Part shown: positions 27,353 through 35,739 of the stretch, piece after piece
Position numbering within the stretch: the stretch's first letter is position 1
How the letters are laid out: every line of letters begins with the position of its first letter
Source: a virus
Strand: one strand, 5' to 3'
Length of the DNA stretch: 37,920 nucleotides
Virus record (IMG/VR): IMGVR_UViG_3300046718_000298
Location: 1 to 37,920 of that record
Position numbers and translations under genes: made by a program
The notes under the pieces: model-generated
The model's input: only the letters and a program-made list of their open reading frames with translations
Database searches by the model: none
What the model was told of the DNA's origin: nothing

Positions 27353-29983
27353 TCAATCCGGGCGCAGGTTTACGGCGGTATTGTTTCGCAGAATGGTGAT
27401 CCCGTCATTCGCCAACAGGAAGGCCCCACCCCCCAGCGCCACCGGGAACTGCTGGACCTCCAGCAAGTAGCCCTGCACCTGATAGCGCAGATAGAGGTTG
27501 CCGAGAACGATGCCGGAGGACGAGAGGCCCCGGATATTGACGGTGCCCTGCTTGAACACCAGCGGCGTCGTCCACGGTATCTGCCGCTGCCGGATCGTGC
27601 CCTGGTCGGGGCCGAGCCAAGTGCCGCCCCAGATATCGTTGCCCCATGTGCCGTCGCCCCAATAGGCTTGCGGGATCACATAGCCGGCGACCGCCACCCC
27701 GTCCAGGTTCTGGCCGACCTCGTTCAGGAAGTCGATCTGCACCTGCTCGCCCGGCGGCAAGGCCACCATGATCGAGCTTTCGATGATGCAGTTCTCGCTC
27801 ATCTGCCCGGTGTCGGGCATCAGCGACGGCTCCCATTCCCAGGTCAGCTGGTCGCCGAACTCGACATACGTAGAATCACCTACCGGCGTGTCGTCCAGAC
27901 GGAACAGCGTGGTGGTTTGCCCGGTCGCGGTCGGGATGGCGACGAACGAACTCGTCCACGTGCGGATCATGCTGACAGCGCAGCTGTGCGGCCCGGTCCA
28001 CCCTCCGCGAATCATGTCGTACCAGTAGCAGGCGGTGGTCCCGTCCGTCTTCGGCACGCCGACGATATAGGTCCGGCCGTTGGCGGCGGCGGCCATGCGC
28101 GAGGCCGGCGCGGTGCCGGCAAGCGGCGGGTTCGTCACGTCGAGGAACGGGCCGACGATGCCGCTGCCATCCTGGCCGATAGGGTCCGATATCTCGCCCG
28201 ACAGGCTCATCAGCCGCAGCCCTTGCGGCGAGACGAACAGGAGGCCCTTGGTGGTCGAGGCCAACGTCAAGGGCGCGTGCGTGCCGGTGGCGCAGGAGAG
28301 ATCGGTTAGCGTCAGGTTGGCGGTCGTCGGGTCGCCGGTGATCTGGAGGATATCGACATCGGACTGGAAAGCCGCGAGGCCGCGCACGACAAAGCCAAGC
28401 GTCGTCGAATAGCCCTTCAACTCCCCGATTGCCGTCACGGCGAGGCCGTTGTCCGGCACCAGGAATTGCGTCGCGTTGGTGATCTGGCAGGGCAGCAGCG
28501 CGTCGGAGAAGCCGATGCCGTCCTCGCCCAGCGCGTAATAGGCCCGGCCGTTGAAGGCGCCGACACCGAGCGGGGCCGAGGGCAGGTTGATGGGCGCGGT
28601 ATCGCCTGAGCCCCATAGCGGCGCCGCCTTGGTGCCGCCGGAGACGGTCAGGGTCGCGCCAAGAGCGGGGGTCGTCACGGGCTGGTCGAGCAGGATTTGC
28701 GTGCCGGTCAGAGTGATGCCCGTGGTGCCGGAGGCGGTCGCCGGGTTGGAGATGATGATGAACTTGGTGGTCAGCGTGCCGGTGGTGCCGGTCACGACCG
28801 AGCCTGTCGGGATGCCGGCCCCGGTCACGGTCATGCCGATGGAGATGCCGCTGGGGTAGATCGGCACGGCGATTTCGTTCGAGCCCACGACCGTCGTGCC
28901 GCTGGTCACGATCTGCGTCGCGCCGACCGAGACGATCTTGGTATTTGCGGGCGCGCCGCCACCCGTGACGAGCATGCCTGGCTGCAACCCGGTGATATCC
29001 GGGTTCCCGGTGACGGCGTACTGGTTGAACATCGTGAAGGTCACGCCGTCCGCCGTCGCCGTCGTGTCCTTCGACAGCTTGACCTGGTTGCCCAAGGCCG
29101 ACATGGCGTTCCCGGCGGTCGTGGCCGTCGCGTCGATCGTCAAGGTCAGCGCAAACCCGGCACGATTGATCGTGGCAACCTGGGTGCCGGCCGCGATCCC
29201 CGACCCCTGCACCGCCTGGCCGACGTAAATCCCGGTCGTGTCCGGCGTGCCGTTGATCGCCACGTTGACGACGTTCGGCGAGGCGGCGGTGATATCGCCT
29301 GCGAACACCACCGAGACCGGCGTGACTTCCTCGATCGTGCTACCGGCCTGGACGCCGGCGCCCGTCACGGTGAAGCCGACATCGGCCGCGCCGGGCAAGG
29401 TGCCGGGCGGCAGGCCGACGATATAGGGGGCCATCGCAGGGGCGCTGTCGGTGTCGCCGACAAAGACCCGCTGCTCGTCCATGTTCCCGGTGATCGTGGT
29501 CGAGAAGCTGGAGATGTCGAACCAGCCGAATTTGCGGGCCGGGTCGGTAAAGCCGGGATGCGTCACGACCACCCGACTACCGACGTGCCGCAATATCGGC
29601 GGCTCCCACTCCCCGGTCAGCGCGGGCGAGGCTGGCAGCGAGGCGGCGGTTACGCCCGTTACCGCAACGTTGGCGTTGGCCGCGAGATCGAAGCAGAAAG
29701 GCTCGTCCTTGCCCGGGTAGGTCGCGGTCGAGACCATGCCGTAGGCGAGGTTGCCGACGACCTCCATGCCGGTGATCTGGGTCGGCGTGTCGAAGTAGGT
29801 CGCCAAGTCCTCGATGCGCACCGCCGCGGGGCGGCAGATCATCTGCCCGGTGTTGCGCGGGTTCGAGATCAGATTGGTCAGCACCCGCATCGCGCCGCGC
29901 GGAACATTCGATCCGTCCGTCGCGTCGCTCAATCCTCTCGCTGTGAAAGTGAGCGGTATCGGGTTGCGCAGCGAGCTGGGCAT
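27353..29983 (-). CDS. Tail nozzle / tubular-B-like protein (876 aa)
   Basis: This is a large beta-rich protein. The N-terminal GSNVPRGAMRVLTNLI and GQMICRPAAVRI is typical of short-tail nozzle (T7 tubular protein B / P22 gp10-like) starts, and a propeller-like body follows (GRAYYALGEDGIGFSDALLP, GLRLMSLSGEISDPIGQDG). Residues about 215-430 are an insertion of three to four Ig-like or beta-repeat units marked by G-x-x-x-G-M-x-V-x-G-x-G-I-P-x-G-T/S (GIYVGQAVQGSGIAAGTQV, GISIGMTVTGAGIPTGSVV). The same unit occurs in the adaptor gene at 30611-31636. It is second after the adaptor in gene order. The identity is by position and architecture rather than a firm family match. Confidence 0.65.
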   Translation of the reverse strand: MPSSLRNPIPLTFTARGLSDATDGSNVPRGAMRVLTNLISNPRNTGQMICRPAAVRIEDLATYFDTPTQITGMEVVGNLAYGMVSTATYPGKDEPFCFDLAANANVAVTGVTAASLPASPALTGEWEPPILRHVGSRVVVTHPGFTDPARKFGWFDISSFSTTITGNMDEQRVFVGDTDSAPAMAPYIVGLPPGTLPGAADVGFTVTGAGVQAGSTIEEVTPVSVVFAGDITAASPNVVNVAINGTPDTTGIYVGQAVQGSGIAAGTQVATINRAGFALTLTIDATATTAGNAMSALGNQVKLSKDTTATADGVTFTMFNQYAVTGNPDITGLQPGMLVTGGGAPANTKIVSVGATQIVTSGTTVVGSNEIAVPIYPSGISIGMTVTGAGIPTGSVVTGTTGTLTTKFIIISNPATASGTTGITLTGTQILLDQPVTTPALGATLTVSGGTKAAPLWGSGDTAPINLPSAPLGVGAFNGRAYYALGEDGIGFSDALLPCQITNATQFLVPDNGLAVTAIGELKGYSTTLGFVVRGLAAFQSDVDILQITGDPTTANLTLTDLSCATGTHAPLTLASTTKGLLFVSPQGLRLMSLSGEISDPIGQDGSGIVGPFLDVTNPPLAGTAPASRMAAAANGRTYIVGVPKTDGTTACYWYDMIRGGWTGPHSCAVSMIRTWTSSFVAIPTATGQTTTLFRLDDTPVGDSTYVEFGDQLTWEWEPSLMPDTGQMSENCIIESSIMVALPPGEQVQIDFLNEVGQNLDGVAVAGYVIPQAYWGDGTWGNDIWGGTWLGPDQGTIRQRQIPWTTPLVFKQGTVNIRGLSSSGIVLGNLYLRYQVQGYLLEVQQFPVALGGGAFLLANDGITILRNNTAVNLRPD

Positions 29984-30606
29984 CAGCCCGTCTCGCGTTC
30001 GAGATAGGCGATAACTGCCTCGACGCCAGCCAATTGCCCTCTAAGGGCTTGGGCTCTTTGTCTCAAATCCTCTAGCGAGTGGCCCTGCTTAATAATGTTG
30101 GCGTAATTTGATATCACCTTAACATTGCCGGGGACGTAGCCAAGAGAGGGAATTACCCGGTCAAGAGAGGGCGATGTTTTCCTTACAGTTTTGCCCCCAA
30201 GTTCCATAGGAACGCCAAGCACCGGGCATAGCTCCGGGATAACAACGTCATCTGCCGTGATGGAAAAAGGAACGCCTAATTTGGCGGCCCGGCTTTTGGC
30301 CCGCCAAAGCATATGGAGCGCTGGCCTGTTCTTGTAAGATTCGGCCAACTTGGCCCGATTGTAGTCCGGGTGTTTGGCAAACCATTCCTTTTGATAGCCA
30401 GCAACCAACTCCGGTTTGGCCGCCCTTCGTTTGGCTGCGTTTGCCCGGGTCTGCTTTTTCTTTTTTTCGCGCCATGCCGGGTCGGTGGCGCGCTTCATGG
30501 TCTCCCACTCGCGATTGGCTTCCCGGTGCCTGTCCGGGTTGGCAAGCCGCCATTCTCTAGCTTTCCGACGATTTACCTCGGGGTCTTTACTGCTAGGCAC
30601 AATCAT
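29983..30606 (-). CDS. Free-standing HNH-type homing endonuclease (207 aa)
   Basis: The N-terminal half is very basic and repeated in character (RRKAREWRLANPDRHREAN, AAKRRAAKPELVAGYQK), typical of the DNA-binding arm of phage homing nucleases. The C-terminal half has ITADDVVIPELCPVLGVPM and then SLDRVIPSLGYVPGNVKV with SNYANIIK, the HNH-family pattern in which Asp149-Arg150 and Asn161 belong to the active site. Such enzymes cut a cognate genome at the insertion point to spread their own gene. ATG 30606 has AGGAG only 1 base before it; GTG 30600 would have a better spacing. It is inserted between the adaptor and nozzle genes with its own promoter candidate, and is AT-richer than its neighbours. 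Confidence 0.85.
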   Translation of the reverse strand: MIVPSSKDPEVNRRKAREWRLANPDRHREANREWETMKRATDPAWREKKKKQTRANAAKRRAAKPELVAGYQKEWFAKHPDYNRAKLAESYKNRPALHMLWRAKSRAAKLGVPFSITADDVVIPELCPVLGVPMELGGKTVRKTSPSLDRVIPSLGYVPGNVKVISNYANIIKQGHSLEDLRQRAQALRGQLAGVEAVIAYLERETG

Positions 30607-30610
30607 GCTC

Positions 30611-31636
30611 CTACCCGAAAACAGGAGCGCTAAGTATACTACCCAGGCTAATTGTTAACAATACCAGCCAGCCTGCCCATTTTGTGTTTCTAGCCCGGCC
30701 GTAGGGGGTGCCTCCTCCGAAGTTGCGAGGGTCGAGCTGGACCTGCTGCGCGCGATTCGTCTTGTCGTCAGCTTTCTCGCTGTACTTGCGCATCTTCTGG
30801 TCGGCGATAGCGTGCAGCGAGACCGAGCGCGCGTCGTCTGAAATCTCGCACAGCCGACCCGCCAGTTCCGAGATCAGATAGCCCTCGTCGGGGAACCACG
30901 GCACCTGCGCCATGCTGACGATGGGCGGCATCTGGCGCTGGTAGCGGCACGTCGCTGGGTAGGCGTCGAGCGGCGGCAGATAGACATAGGCGACTGGCGC
31001 GATGCCGAAGAACAGGCTGGCGCTGTTGATGGCGCCGGTTGTCGTCTGCGAGATATCAACCTGATTCGTGGTCGTGTTGATGGCGAGGATCGTCGAGCCG
31101 GGCTCGATGCCCTGACCGGCGACGGACTGGCCCACCACGAGGCCGGTGATCGAGACGAGGTTGTAGAGGCTGGCGTCGGTGCCGTTCACGTCTCCCGTGG
31201 TCGAGAGCACGATGCGGTCGGTCAGGGGCGCGCCCATGTCGGTCGCCCACAAATTCGGCAGCGACCGTCCTTGGGCGAATTGCGGGAACTGGTCAAATTC
31301 TGCGAGGTCAACCGGGGTCAGCTCTATCACCTGGTATCCCGTCGCCAAATTCGGGGCCGGGTATTTATACCAGACCGACTTGCTGGCACCCGTTGCCCCG
31401 GACGACCCGGACGTGCGTAGGTAGTCCAGCGGCAATTTGATCGGGCCACAACCAAACAGCGAGACCAGAGACGGGTTGAAGCTGAAATTAAAGACGCCGC
31501 GGGCCAGCGCGTAGTCGTAGTGCTGGCAGATATCCGAGAGAACGGCGTTCAGGTTCCGCAGGCCGAAGGTGGGGCTGTAGCCCGGCACCTTGGCGCGGTA
31601 GGTGGCTTCCTCAAGAATCTCGGCGGCTGTGAGCAC
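30611..31636 (-). CDS. Head-tail adaptor / tubular-A-like protein (341 aa, GTG start)
   Basis: The start LTAAEILEEATYRAKVPGYS is typical of adaptor/gatekeeper proteins of short-tailed phages, followed by the wedge-like helices (LRNLNAVLSDICQHYDYALA), IKLPLDYLRT, a YPATCRYQRQMPPI segment and LISELAGRLCEISDD. Residues about 150-210 hold a beta-repeat unit (VGQSVAGQGIEPGSTILAI) also found in the nozzle. The C-terminus ends in an unexpected hydrophobic stretch (WLVLLTISLGSILSAPVF) reading into the endonuclease promoter region, probably an altered end caused by that insertion. The start is GTG 31636, which lies in one arm of an inverted repeat. Confidence 0.65.
   Translation of the reverse strand: MLTAAEILEEATYRAKVPGYSPTFGLRNLNAVLSDICQHYDYALARGVFNFSFNPSLVSLFGCGPIKLPLDYLRTSGSSGATGASKSVWYKYPAPNLATGYQVIELTPVDLAEFDQFPQFAQGRSLPNLWATDMGAPLTDRIVLSTTGDVNGTDASLYNLVSITGLVVGQSVAGQGIEPGSTILAINTTTNQVDISQTTTGAINSASLFFGIAPVAYVYLPPLDAYPATCRYQRQMPPIVSMAQVPWFPDEGYLISELAGRLCEISDDARSVSLHAIADQKMRKYSEKADDKTNRAQQVQLDPRNFGGGTPYGRARNTKWAGWLVLLTISLGSILSAPVFG
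30633..30661 (-). promoter_or_regulatory. Candidate promoter of the homing endonuclease
   Basis: Read leftward: TTGTTA (30661-30656), 17-bp spacer, TATACT (30638-30633). It lies in the last codons of the adaptor gene, about 25-30 bases before the endonuclease start. The -35 lies in a 12-bp perfect palindrome ATTGTTAACAAT (30651-30662). Confidence 0.5.
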
Positions 31637-31680
31637 CGGCCGTCATTCCGCCGCCATGATCCGCGGCGGCCGGTGCTCAC
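31629..31680. repeat. Perfect 14-bp inverted repeat around a gene junction
   Basis: Arms GTGAGCACCGGCCG (31629-31642) and CGGCCGGTGCTCAC (31667-31680) match perfectly, 24 bases apart. One arm contains the GTG start of the adaptor gene, and the other lies in the last codons of the upstream gene. A competing inner stem (31648-31654 with 31663-31669) shares bases with the second arm, so two folds are mutually exclusive. Confidence 0.85.
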
Positions 31681-32164
31681 GCTCGGGCTTCAGCTCAGGA
31701 AACAGGTCCGGCGGCGGCCGGCCTTCAATCAGCGCCCCCAGATACGGGATGCGCAGATAGTCGTTGGCGATCGTCTTCTCCGTTTCCGAGATGCGGTTCG
31801 CGATCTGGCCAATGGCCGTCATGTCCTGCGGCGTCATCGGCACTTCTCGCACCCGCTCGCCCCGCTTCTGCACCTGCGCGGCAGCAGCTTTGGCCTGCGC
31901 CTCGGCAAGCTCACGCTGGAGGCGTGGCAGCAGTTCCAGGTTCTGCGCCAGCCGGGCCTTGTGGAACGGCAGATCGTACATCGCCTTGCGCCGCTCGGCC
32001 GCGCCGCCGATGCGGTCCAGCAATTCGTCGAGGTCGCGGCGGCCGAGCGTGCTATCGACGGCGGCCTCGTAGGCGATGGCCTGGCCTTCGCCGATCTGGA
32101 TTTGGTACGCGATCTTGAGACCCGGCACCGCAATGGCCGGCACGCTGTAAACTGGGTCGCTCAT
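31643..32164 (-). CDS. Unknown head/neck-region coiled protein (173 aa)
   Basis: The function is not recognised. The N-terminal third is beta-like (YSVPAIAVPGLKIAYQIQI), followed by a helical coiled-coil region (LDELLDRIGGAAERRKAMYD, LELLPRLQRELAEAQAK). Located between capsid-associated genes and the adaptor, it could be a neck or assembly factor. It overlaps the gene before as ATGA. Its stop lies in the loop of the inverted repeat described above. Confidence 0.6.
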   Translation of the reverse strand: MSDPVYSVPAIAVPGLKIAYQIQIGEGQAIAYEAAVDSTLGRRDLDELLDRIGGAAERRKAMYDLPFHKARLAQNLELLPRLQRELAEAQAKAAAAQVQKRGERVREVPMTPQDMTAIGQIANRISETEKTIANDYLRIPYLGALIEGRPPPDLFPELKPEREHRPPRIMAAE

Positions 32165-32847
32165 GCAATCTTCCTGAAATCGACGATATTGACGCCCGAC
32201 GCCTGCTGCCGGCGCAAGCCGTTGAGCCTGCCACGGCCCTCGAAATCCAGCTCGTGCTGGTGCAGCGTGTAGAGGATCGAGCGAATGGAGAGTGCCCGCC
32301 CGTAGGGGACGGTGTAGGTCTGGCCGTGGAAATACCGCACGCCGTCAAGCGTGATCGCGTCGGACGCGATGCCGCCGGTGTCGCCGACAAAGGGCATCTG
32401 GATGGTGATCTTCACCATCTTGTCCATGCGCTCGGCCAGAACCTCGGCCTCGATTTCCTCCTGGGTCAAGAGGCCGGCCGCCTTCCGCGCCGCCCGCTTG
32501 GCCCGGTCCTTGGCCTTGACCGTAAGCTGCCGGCGGCGTTCCTCCTTGGCCTCGCGCTCGGCCGCATCGAAGGCGGCGCGCAAATCCTTCTCGTCCAGTA
32601 GCTCCCGGGCCTCGTCGGGCAGGGAGGCCAGATACATTTCATACGGGGTCTCGGGCTCGCGCGGCTCGTCGTCGAACACTTCCGGCTCGACCTCGGGCTG
32701 CTCGTGCTCAACCATCTGCATCGCCGGGGCATCGTCTTCCGGCGCCGGCGCGGCCGGGGTCTCGTCAGTCATAGGCTTCCCTTGCTTTTCGCGAAGTGCG
32801 GCCGCGCGTTCGCGGAACTCCTCGCGTTTCCGTTCCTGCCTGGTCAC
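32161..32847 (-). CDS. Unknown protein with acidic/basic helical N-terminus (228 aa, GTG start)
   Basis: The function is not recognised. The proposed start is GTG 32847 in a GTGA overlap with the gene before; ATG 32772 (MTDETPAAPAPEDDAP) is an alternative. It has a Pro/Glu-rich acidic stretch, then a strongly basic helix (QLTVKAKDRAKRAARKAAGL), then a C-terminal domain (KITIQMPFVGDTGGIASDAI, DGVRYFHGQTYTVPYG) with beta character. It is possibly a structural or assembly factor in the head region. The 18 codons upstream of the GTG belong to a shadow frame. Confidence 0.6.
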   Translation of the reverse strand: MTRQERKREEFRERAAALREKQGKPMTDETPAAPAPEDDAPAMQMVEHEQPEVEPEVFDDEPREPETPYEMYLASLPDEARELLDEKDLRAAFDAAEREAKEERRRQLTVKAKDRAKRAARKAAGLLTQEEIEAEVLAERMDKMVKITIQMPFVGDTGGIASDAITLDGVRYFHGQTYTVPYGRALSIRSILYTLHQHELDFEGRGRLNGLRRQQASGVNIVDFRKIA

Positions 32848-33158
32848 GAGTGAACCCAGCTCGCTCCCGCAGCCGCCGCCGCCGAGACCAGGATCGGCCA
32901 CCCGGTCGTCGAATCGATGGCGATATAGTCGCCCGGCAGGATCAGCAGCGAGCCGCGGTTCGGCACAAAGAGACGGCCCTCCCGCACCAGCCCGCCGATC
33001 CCCTCAAGGACCGCGTGCGGGTGCGCCACGTTCTGGTCGTCCAGAATGCCGTAGCTGATCGTCGCGAGGTCCGCGTCCGACAGGATGCTCGGCGTCTGCG
33101 AGAAGGCAACAGCCGTCAACGATGAGGTCGTCGCTGTGCCCAGAGTCTTTGTGGCCAC
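32844..33158 (-). CDS. Probable head decoration-type protein (104 aa, GTG start)
   Basis: GTG 33158 has AGGAGG five bases before it. The short beta-rich protein (TLGTATTSSLTAVAFSQTPS, GRLFVPNRGSLLILPGDYIA) has a composition like small head-surface or decoration proteins and lies two genes behind the capsid gene. The family is not recognised. Confidence 0.55.
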   Translation of the reverse strand: MATKTLGTATTSSLTAVAFSQTPSILSDADLATISYGILDDQNVAHPHAVLEGIGGLVREGRLFVPNRGSLLILPGDYIAIDSTTGWPILVSAAAAAGASWVHS

Positions 33159-33171
33159 GGGGGCCTCCTAG

Positions 33172-33507
33172 CTAGGGCGAGCCTGTGAACCAGCCGTTGA
33201 TCGTCGCGAGTTGCGTCGCGTTGATGATCGGCGTGCCGCTCGACCCCGCGAACGTCGTCGAGGCAGCGTCGAGCGCCGTCTTGATGTTGGCGAGCGTGAT
33301 CGACCCGGCGGTGCCCGGCACCGGCTCCGCGTCCTGATAGTAGATGGTCTGCGCCAGCGGGGCCGCACCCGGCGACAGGCTCTGCCCGTAGCTCGGGTCG
33401 TCGGCGTTGAGGCCGCCGAGACCGGAGGGGCCAGTGCCCGCGCCGACCGCCTCGACCCTCACCAGCACCTTGACCCGAAGCGCAATCGGACTGCTGTAGG
33501 CTGCCAT
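33172..33507 (-). CDS. Unknown virion-region protein (111 aa)
   Basis: The function is not recognised. It has a strand-type N-terminus (SPIALRVKVLVRVEAVGAGT), a Gly/Ser/Pro-rich middle, then helix-turn parts (ITLANIKTALDAASTTFAG, ATQLATINGWFTG). It follows the major capsid gene directly, a position held by decoration or head-completion proteins. Confidence 0.6.
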   Translation of the reverse strand: MAAYSSPIALRVKVLVRVEAVGAGTGPSGLGGLNADDPSYGQSLSPGAAPLAQTIYYQDAEPVPGTAGSITLANIKTALDAASTTFAGSSGTPIINATQLATINGWFTGSP

Positions 33508-33529
33508 TGAACTATTCTCCTAAGTCAGA

Positions 33530-34876
33530 TCAGCCGAATGCGCCGGTCGAGGAAGCGGTGCTTTCCATTGCGGCCATAAACTGCTGGTTGAGGATGACCC
33601 ACCCCTCAAAATATTTCCACCCAACCACGCGTAATTGGTTGTGAGGGTCGGACTTGTCAGCCTCATACAGCCGGTTCCACTGGATATTCTCCAGCTTCAG
33701 GGTCGCGAATGCTTCCTTGCCGAAGACATAGGTGCGGAACACAGTCACGCCAGTCGCGGGCGCGGCGGGCGGAATCTGGTAGAGGCCGACGCCGGTGATC
33801 GTGACCGTCGTGCCCGGCGCGATCTGGATCGCCTGCCCCGAGTAGGGGCCGGAAGACGGGCCGGAAGTCGTCAGGCCCAAGTTCATCGGAGCCGAGCCGG
33901 AGCCCGTCCCGATGTAGACGGCATAGGTGAAGCCGGCGGTCGAGGGCACGGTCACGTCGATGCCGCCGGTCGTGACCGAGATATCGTTCGAGACCTGGTA
34001 GATGCGGCTCTCGTAGAAATTCTGGTTGTCCCACCCCGTGACCTGGACCGTGTAGGTCGCGGTCGTCAGGGAGCCCGTCGAGTTCGCGCCCTGCACCGCC
34101 GCGACGCCGACCCAGTTCGGCATCATGTTGCTTTCGCAGAACACCATGCCGCCCCAGTAGCCGTGCTCGTTCACGTAGAGCTTGTTGGGGTCGGAATAGC
34201 TGTAGGTCTGCACCACCAGCGGCGAGTTGCGGAAATCCTGCATGGTCAGCGGATCGCCGATCGCGACGAGATGCGCGGCGCGGCCGATCGGCATGTCGGC
34301 CTGGCGCTTGTTGTAGTCCATATCGCGGTTGATGGTCTCGCCGTCCGGCCCGTTCCACATCGGAGCGCCGATGCGCTTCAGGTTGGTGTAGGTCCGGGTG
34401 ACGGTCGTGGGATCGAGGTTGTCGCCGGCCACCAGGGAAGCGCGAGCGCCGCGCGAGTTCACGTAGTTGACCTGGGTGGCGGCATTCAGCGCGTTCAAGC
34501 CGTTGCGCTCCTTGGTCTGCATGATCTGCTGGCCGAGAAGATCGCTGCCCTTGGCGAGCAGGTCTTCCGGCACGGTAATCATCGCGACATCGGTGAAGAC
34601 GAGGCGCCCGGCCCATTGCAGCGCGATACCCGTGACCTGCTGGAAGGTCATCTGCTGCGGCGTCGGCGGCACGCCTTCGGAGACCGGGCCGGTCGGCAGC
34701 GAGAGGTACGGCCAGCGATTGGCGGTCCACGTGACGCCGTGGCCGTGGTCCATCGTCCGCTTGTCGGCGAACTGCGTCAGGACGATGAAACGCTGCGCGT
34801 TCTTGAGCGACTTGCTCGCGAAGGTCCGCGAGATTGCGCCAGCGTACTGGCTTGAGGTATTCACGGTTACGGCCAC
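33530..34876 (-). CDS. Major capsid protein, N4-gp56-like family (448 aa, GTG start)
   Basis: This is the major head protein of an N4-gp56-like fold family. It has the N-terminal arm (YAGAISRTFASKSLKNAQRF), then FADKRTMDHGHGVTWT, LQWAGRLVFTDVAMI, NGLNALNAATQVNYV, RIGAPMWNGPDGETI and HLVAIGDPLTMQDFRN. At the C-terminus is VFGKEAFATLKLENIQWN followed by HNQLRVVGWKYFEGWVILNQ, which is characteristic of the family. An inserted domain at about 270-370 (GGIDVTVPSTAGFTYAVYIG and neighbours) is beta-type. The start is GTG 34876, since GGAGG lies about 7 bases upstream. Scaffold and portal lie upstream as in most tailed phages. Confidence 0.85.
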   Translation of the reverse strand: MAVTVNTSSQYAGAISRTFASKSLKNAQRFIVLTQFADKRTMDHGHGVTWTANRWPYLSLPTGPVSEGVPPTPQQMTFQQVTGIALQWAGRLVFTDVAMITVPEDLLAKGSDLLGQQIMQTKERNGLNALNAATQVNYVNSRGARASLVAGDNLDPTTVTRTYTNLKRIGAPMWNGPDGETINRDMDYNKRQADMPIGRAAHLVAIGDPLTMQDFRNSPLVVQTYSYSDPNKLYVNEHGYWGGMVFCESNMMPNWVGVAAVQGANSTGSLTTATYTVQVTGWDNQNFYESRIYQVSNDISVTTGGIDVTVPSTAGFTYAVYIGTGSGSAPMNLGLTTSGPSSGPYSGQAIQIAPGTTVTITGVGLYQIPPAAPATGVTVFRTYVFGKEAFATLKLENIQWNRLYEADKSDPHNQLRVVGWKYFEGWVILNQQFMAAMESTASSTGAFG

Positions 34877-34917
34877 ATTACCCCTCCGTCAAAGGGCAGC
34901 GGCCGTCCGGCGCTGCC

Positions 34918-35727
34918 TCAGAAATACCCTTTGCGCATGCCTTCGATGGCGAGGGCTTCGTCGTAGGCGGGATCGCCCGGCTTCCCCCGCGCCCCCGCTG
35001 CCCCGTCTCCCCGCGCTCCGGTCGGTCTGGTCTGCTGGCTTGCCACGCGGCTTTGCGCGGCGCGGCGTTGCGCCGGCGCGGCACGAGCCGCCCGGTCAAC
35101 CGCATCGCGCCCGACGAGCCGGTGAAGAATGTCTTCGCGGGTGACGCGGAGATTGCCGCGGTTCCGCTCCTGAACAAGCTCGCGCTCAACCGCATCCTTG
35201 TATTGCCCGTGGACGCGGGAGCTTCTGGCCTGTTGATCGAAGTCTCGTTTGTCAATCCGGTCCTCGGTTTGCAGCTGCTGCATCAGCAGCGTCTGCTGTA
35301 ATTCCTGGCGCCCCTTGTTGTAGTAGTAGGCGCTGACTTCTTGCGGCGACAACATCGAGAGGCGTTCCGCCTCCTGCTGCTGCTGCCTCTCCAACTCCGC
35401 GGGGCTCGGGCCTTGCGGTTGCCGGTACGCCCCGAACTGCTCCGTCGCCTGCCGGTAACCCCTGGCTTCCGCCGCTTCCCGTTCCGCCCGCTCGGCGCGG
35501 TCGCGCCACCGCTGCGCTTCGGATTTGCGGCCTTGCCTGGGCCGTGGTTCCGGCTCTACTTCGCCTTCATCCCCGGCGCTTTCCCCCGCCTCACCGGCTT
35601 CACCACCGGGGCCTTCCCCATCTTCGCCGGTATCTTCCCCTTCGCCGGGTGAACCGATTTCGACATCATCTTCGATTTCAAGATCGGGCTCCTCCCCGCC
35701 AGGCGGCGGGTTCGGTATATCGGACAT
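34918..35727 (-). CDS. Scaffold protein (269 aa)
   Basis: It has the typical composition of a phage scaffold: a Glu/Gly/Pro-rich acidic N-terminal region (residues about 10-70), a central charged helical part (AQRWRDRAERAEREAAEARG, SPQEVSAYYYNKGRQELQQT) and a C-terminal basic region with DPAYDEALAIEGMRKGYF. It lies directly before the capsid gene. ATG 35727 is chosen because GGGGAG lies 5 bases before it; the frame to 35769 would run into the repeat dyads. It guides capsid shell assembly and is then removed. Confidence 0.7.
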   Translation of the reverse strand: MSDIPNPPPGGEEPDLEIEDDVEIGSPGEGEDTGEDGEGPGGEAGEAGESAGDEGEVEPEPRPRQGRKSEAQRWRDRAERAEREAAEARGYRQATEQFGAYRQPQGPSPAELERQQQQEAERLSMLSPQEVSAYYYNKGRQELQQTLLMQQLQTEDRIDKRDFDQQARSSRVHGQYKDAVERELVQERNRGNLRVTREDILHRLVGRDAVDRAARAAPAQRRAAQSRVASQQTRPTGARGDGAAGARGKPGDPAYDEALAIEGMRKGYF

Positions 35728-35739
35728 TGCTGCTCCCCA

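Noticed and set aside
28697-30007. A 436-codon open frame on the + strand opposite the nozzle gene
   Set aside because: Composition (repeated Arg/Gly/His/Asp) is typical of the high-GC antisense frame; no motif or coupling.
34728-34733. CACGTG core as a second parS
   Set aside because: The flanking bases (GGTC...ACGC) do not match the consensus arms.
33635-34855. A 406-codon open frame on the + strand opposite the major capsid gene
   Set aside because: It is an antisense shadow of a well-supported capsid gene, with Arg/His/Asp-rich random-like sequence.
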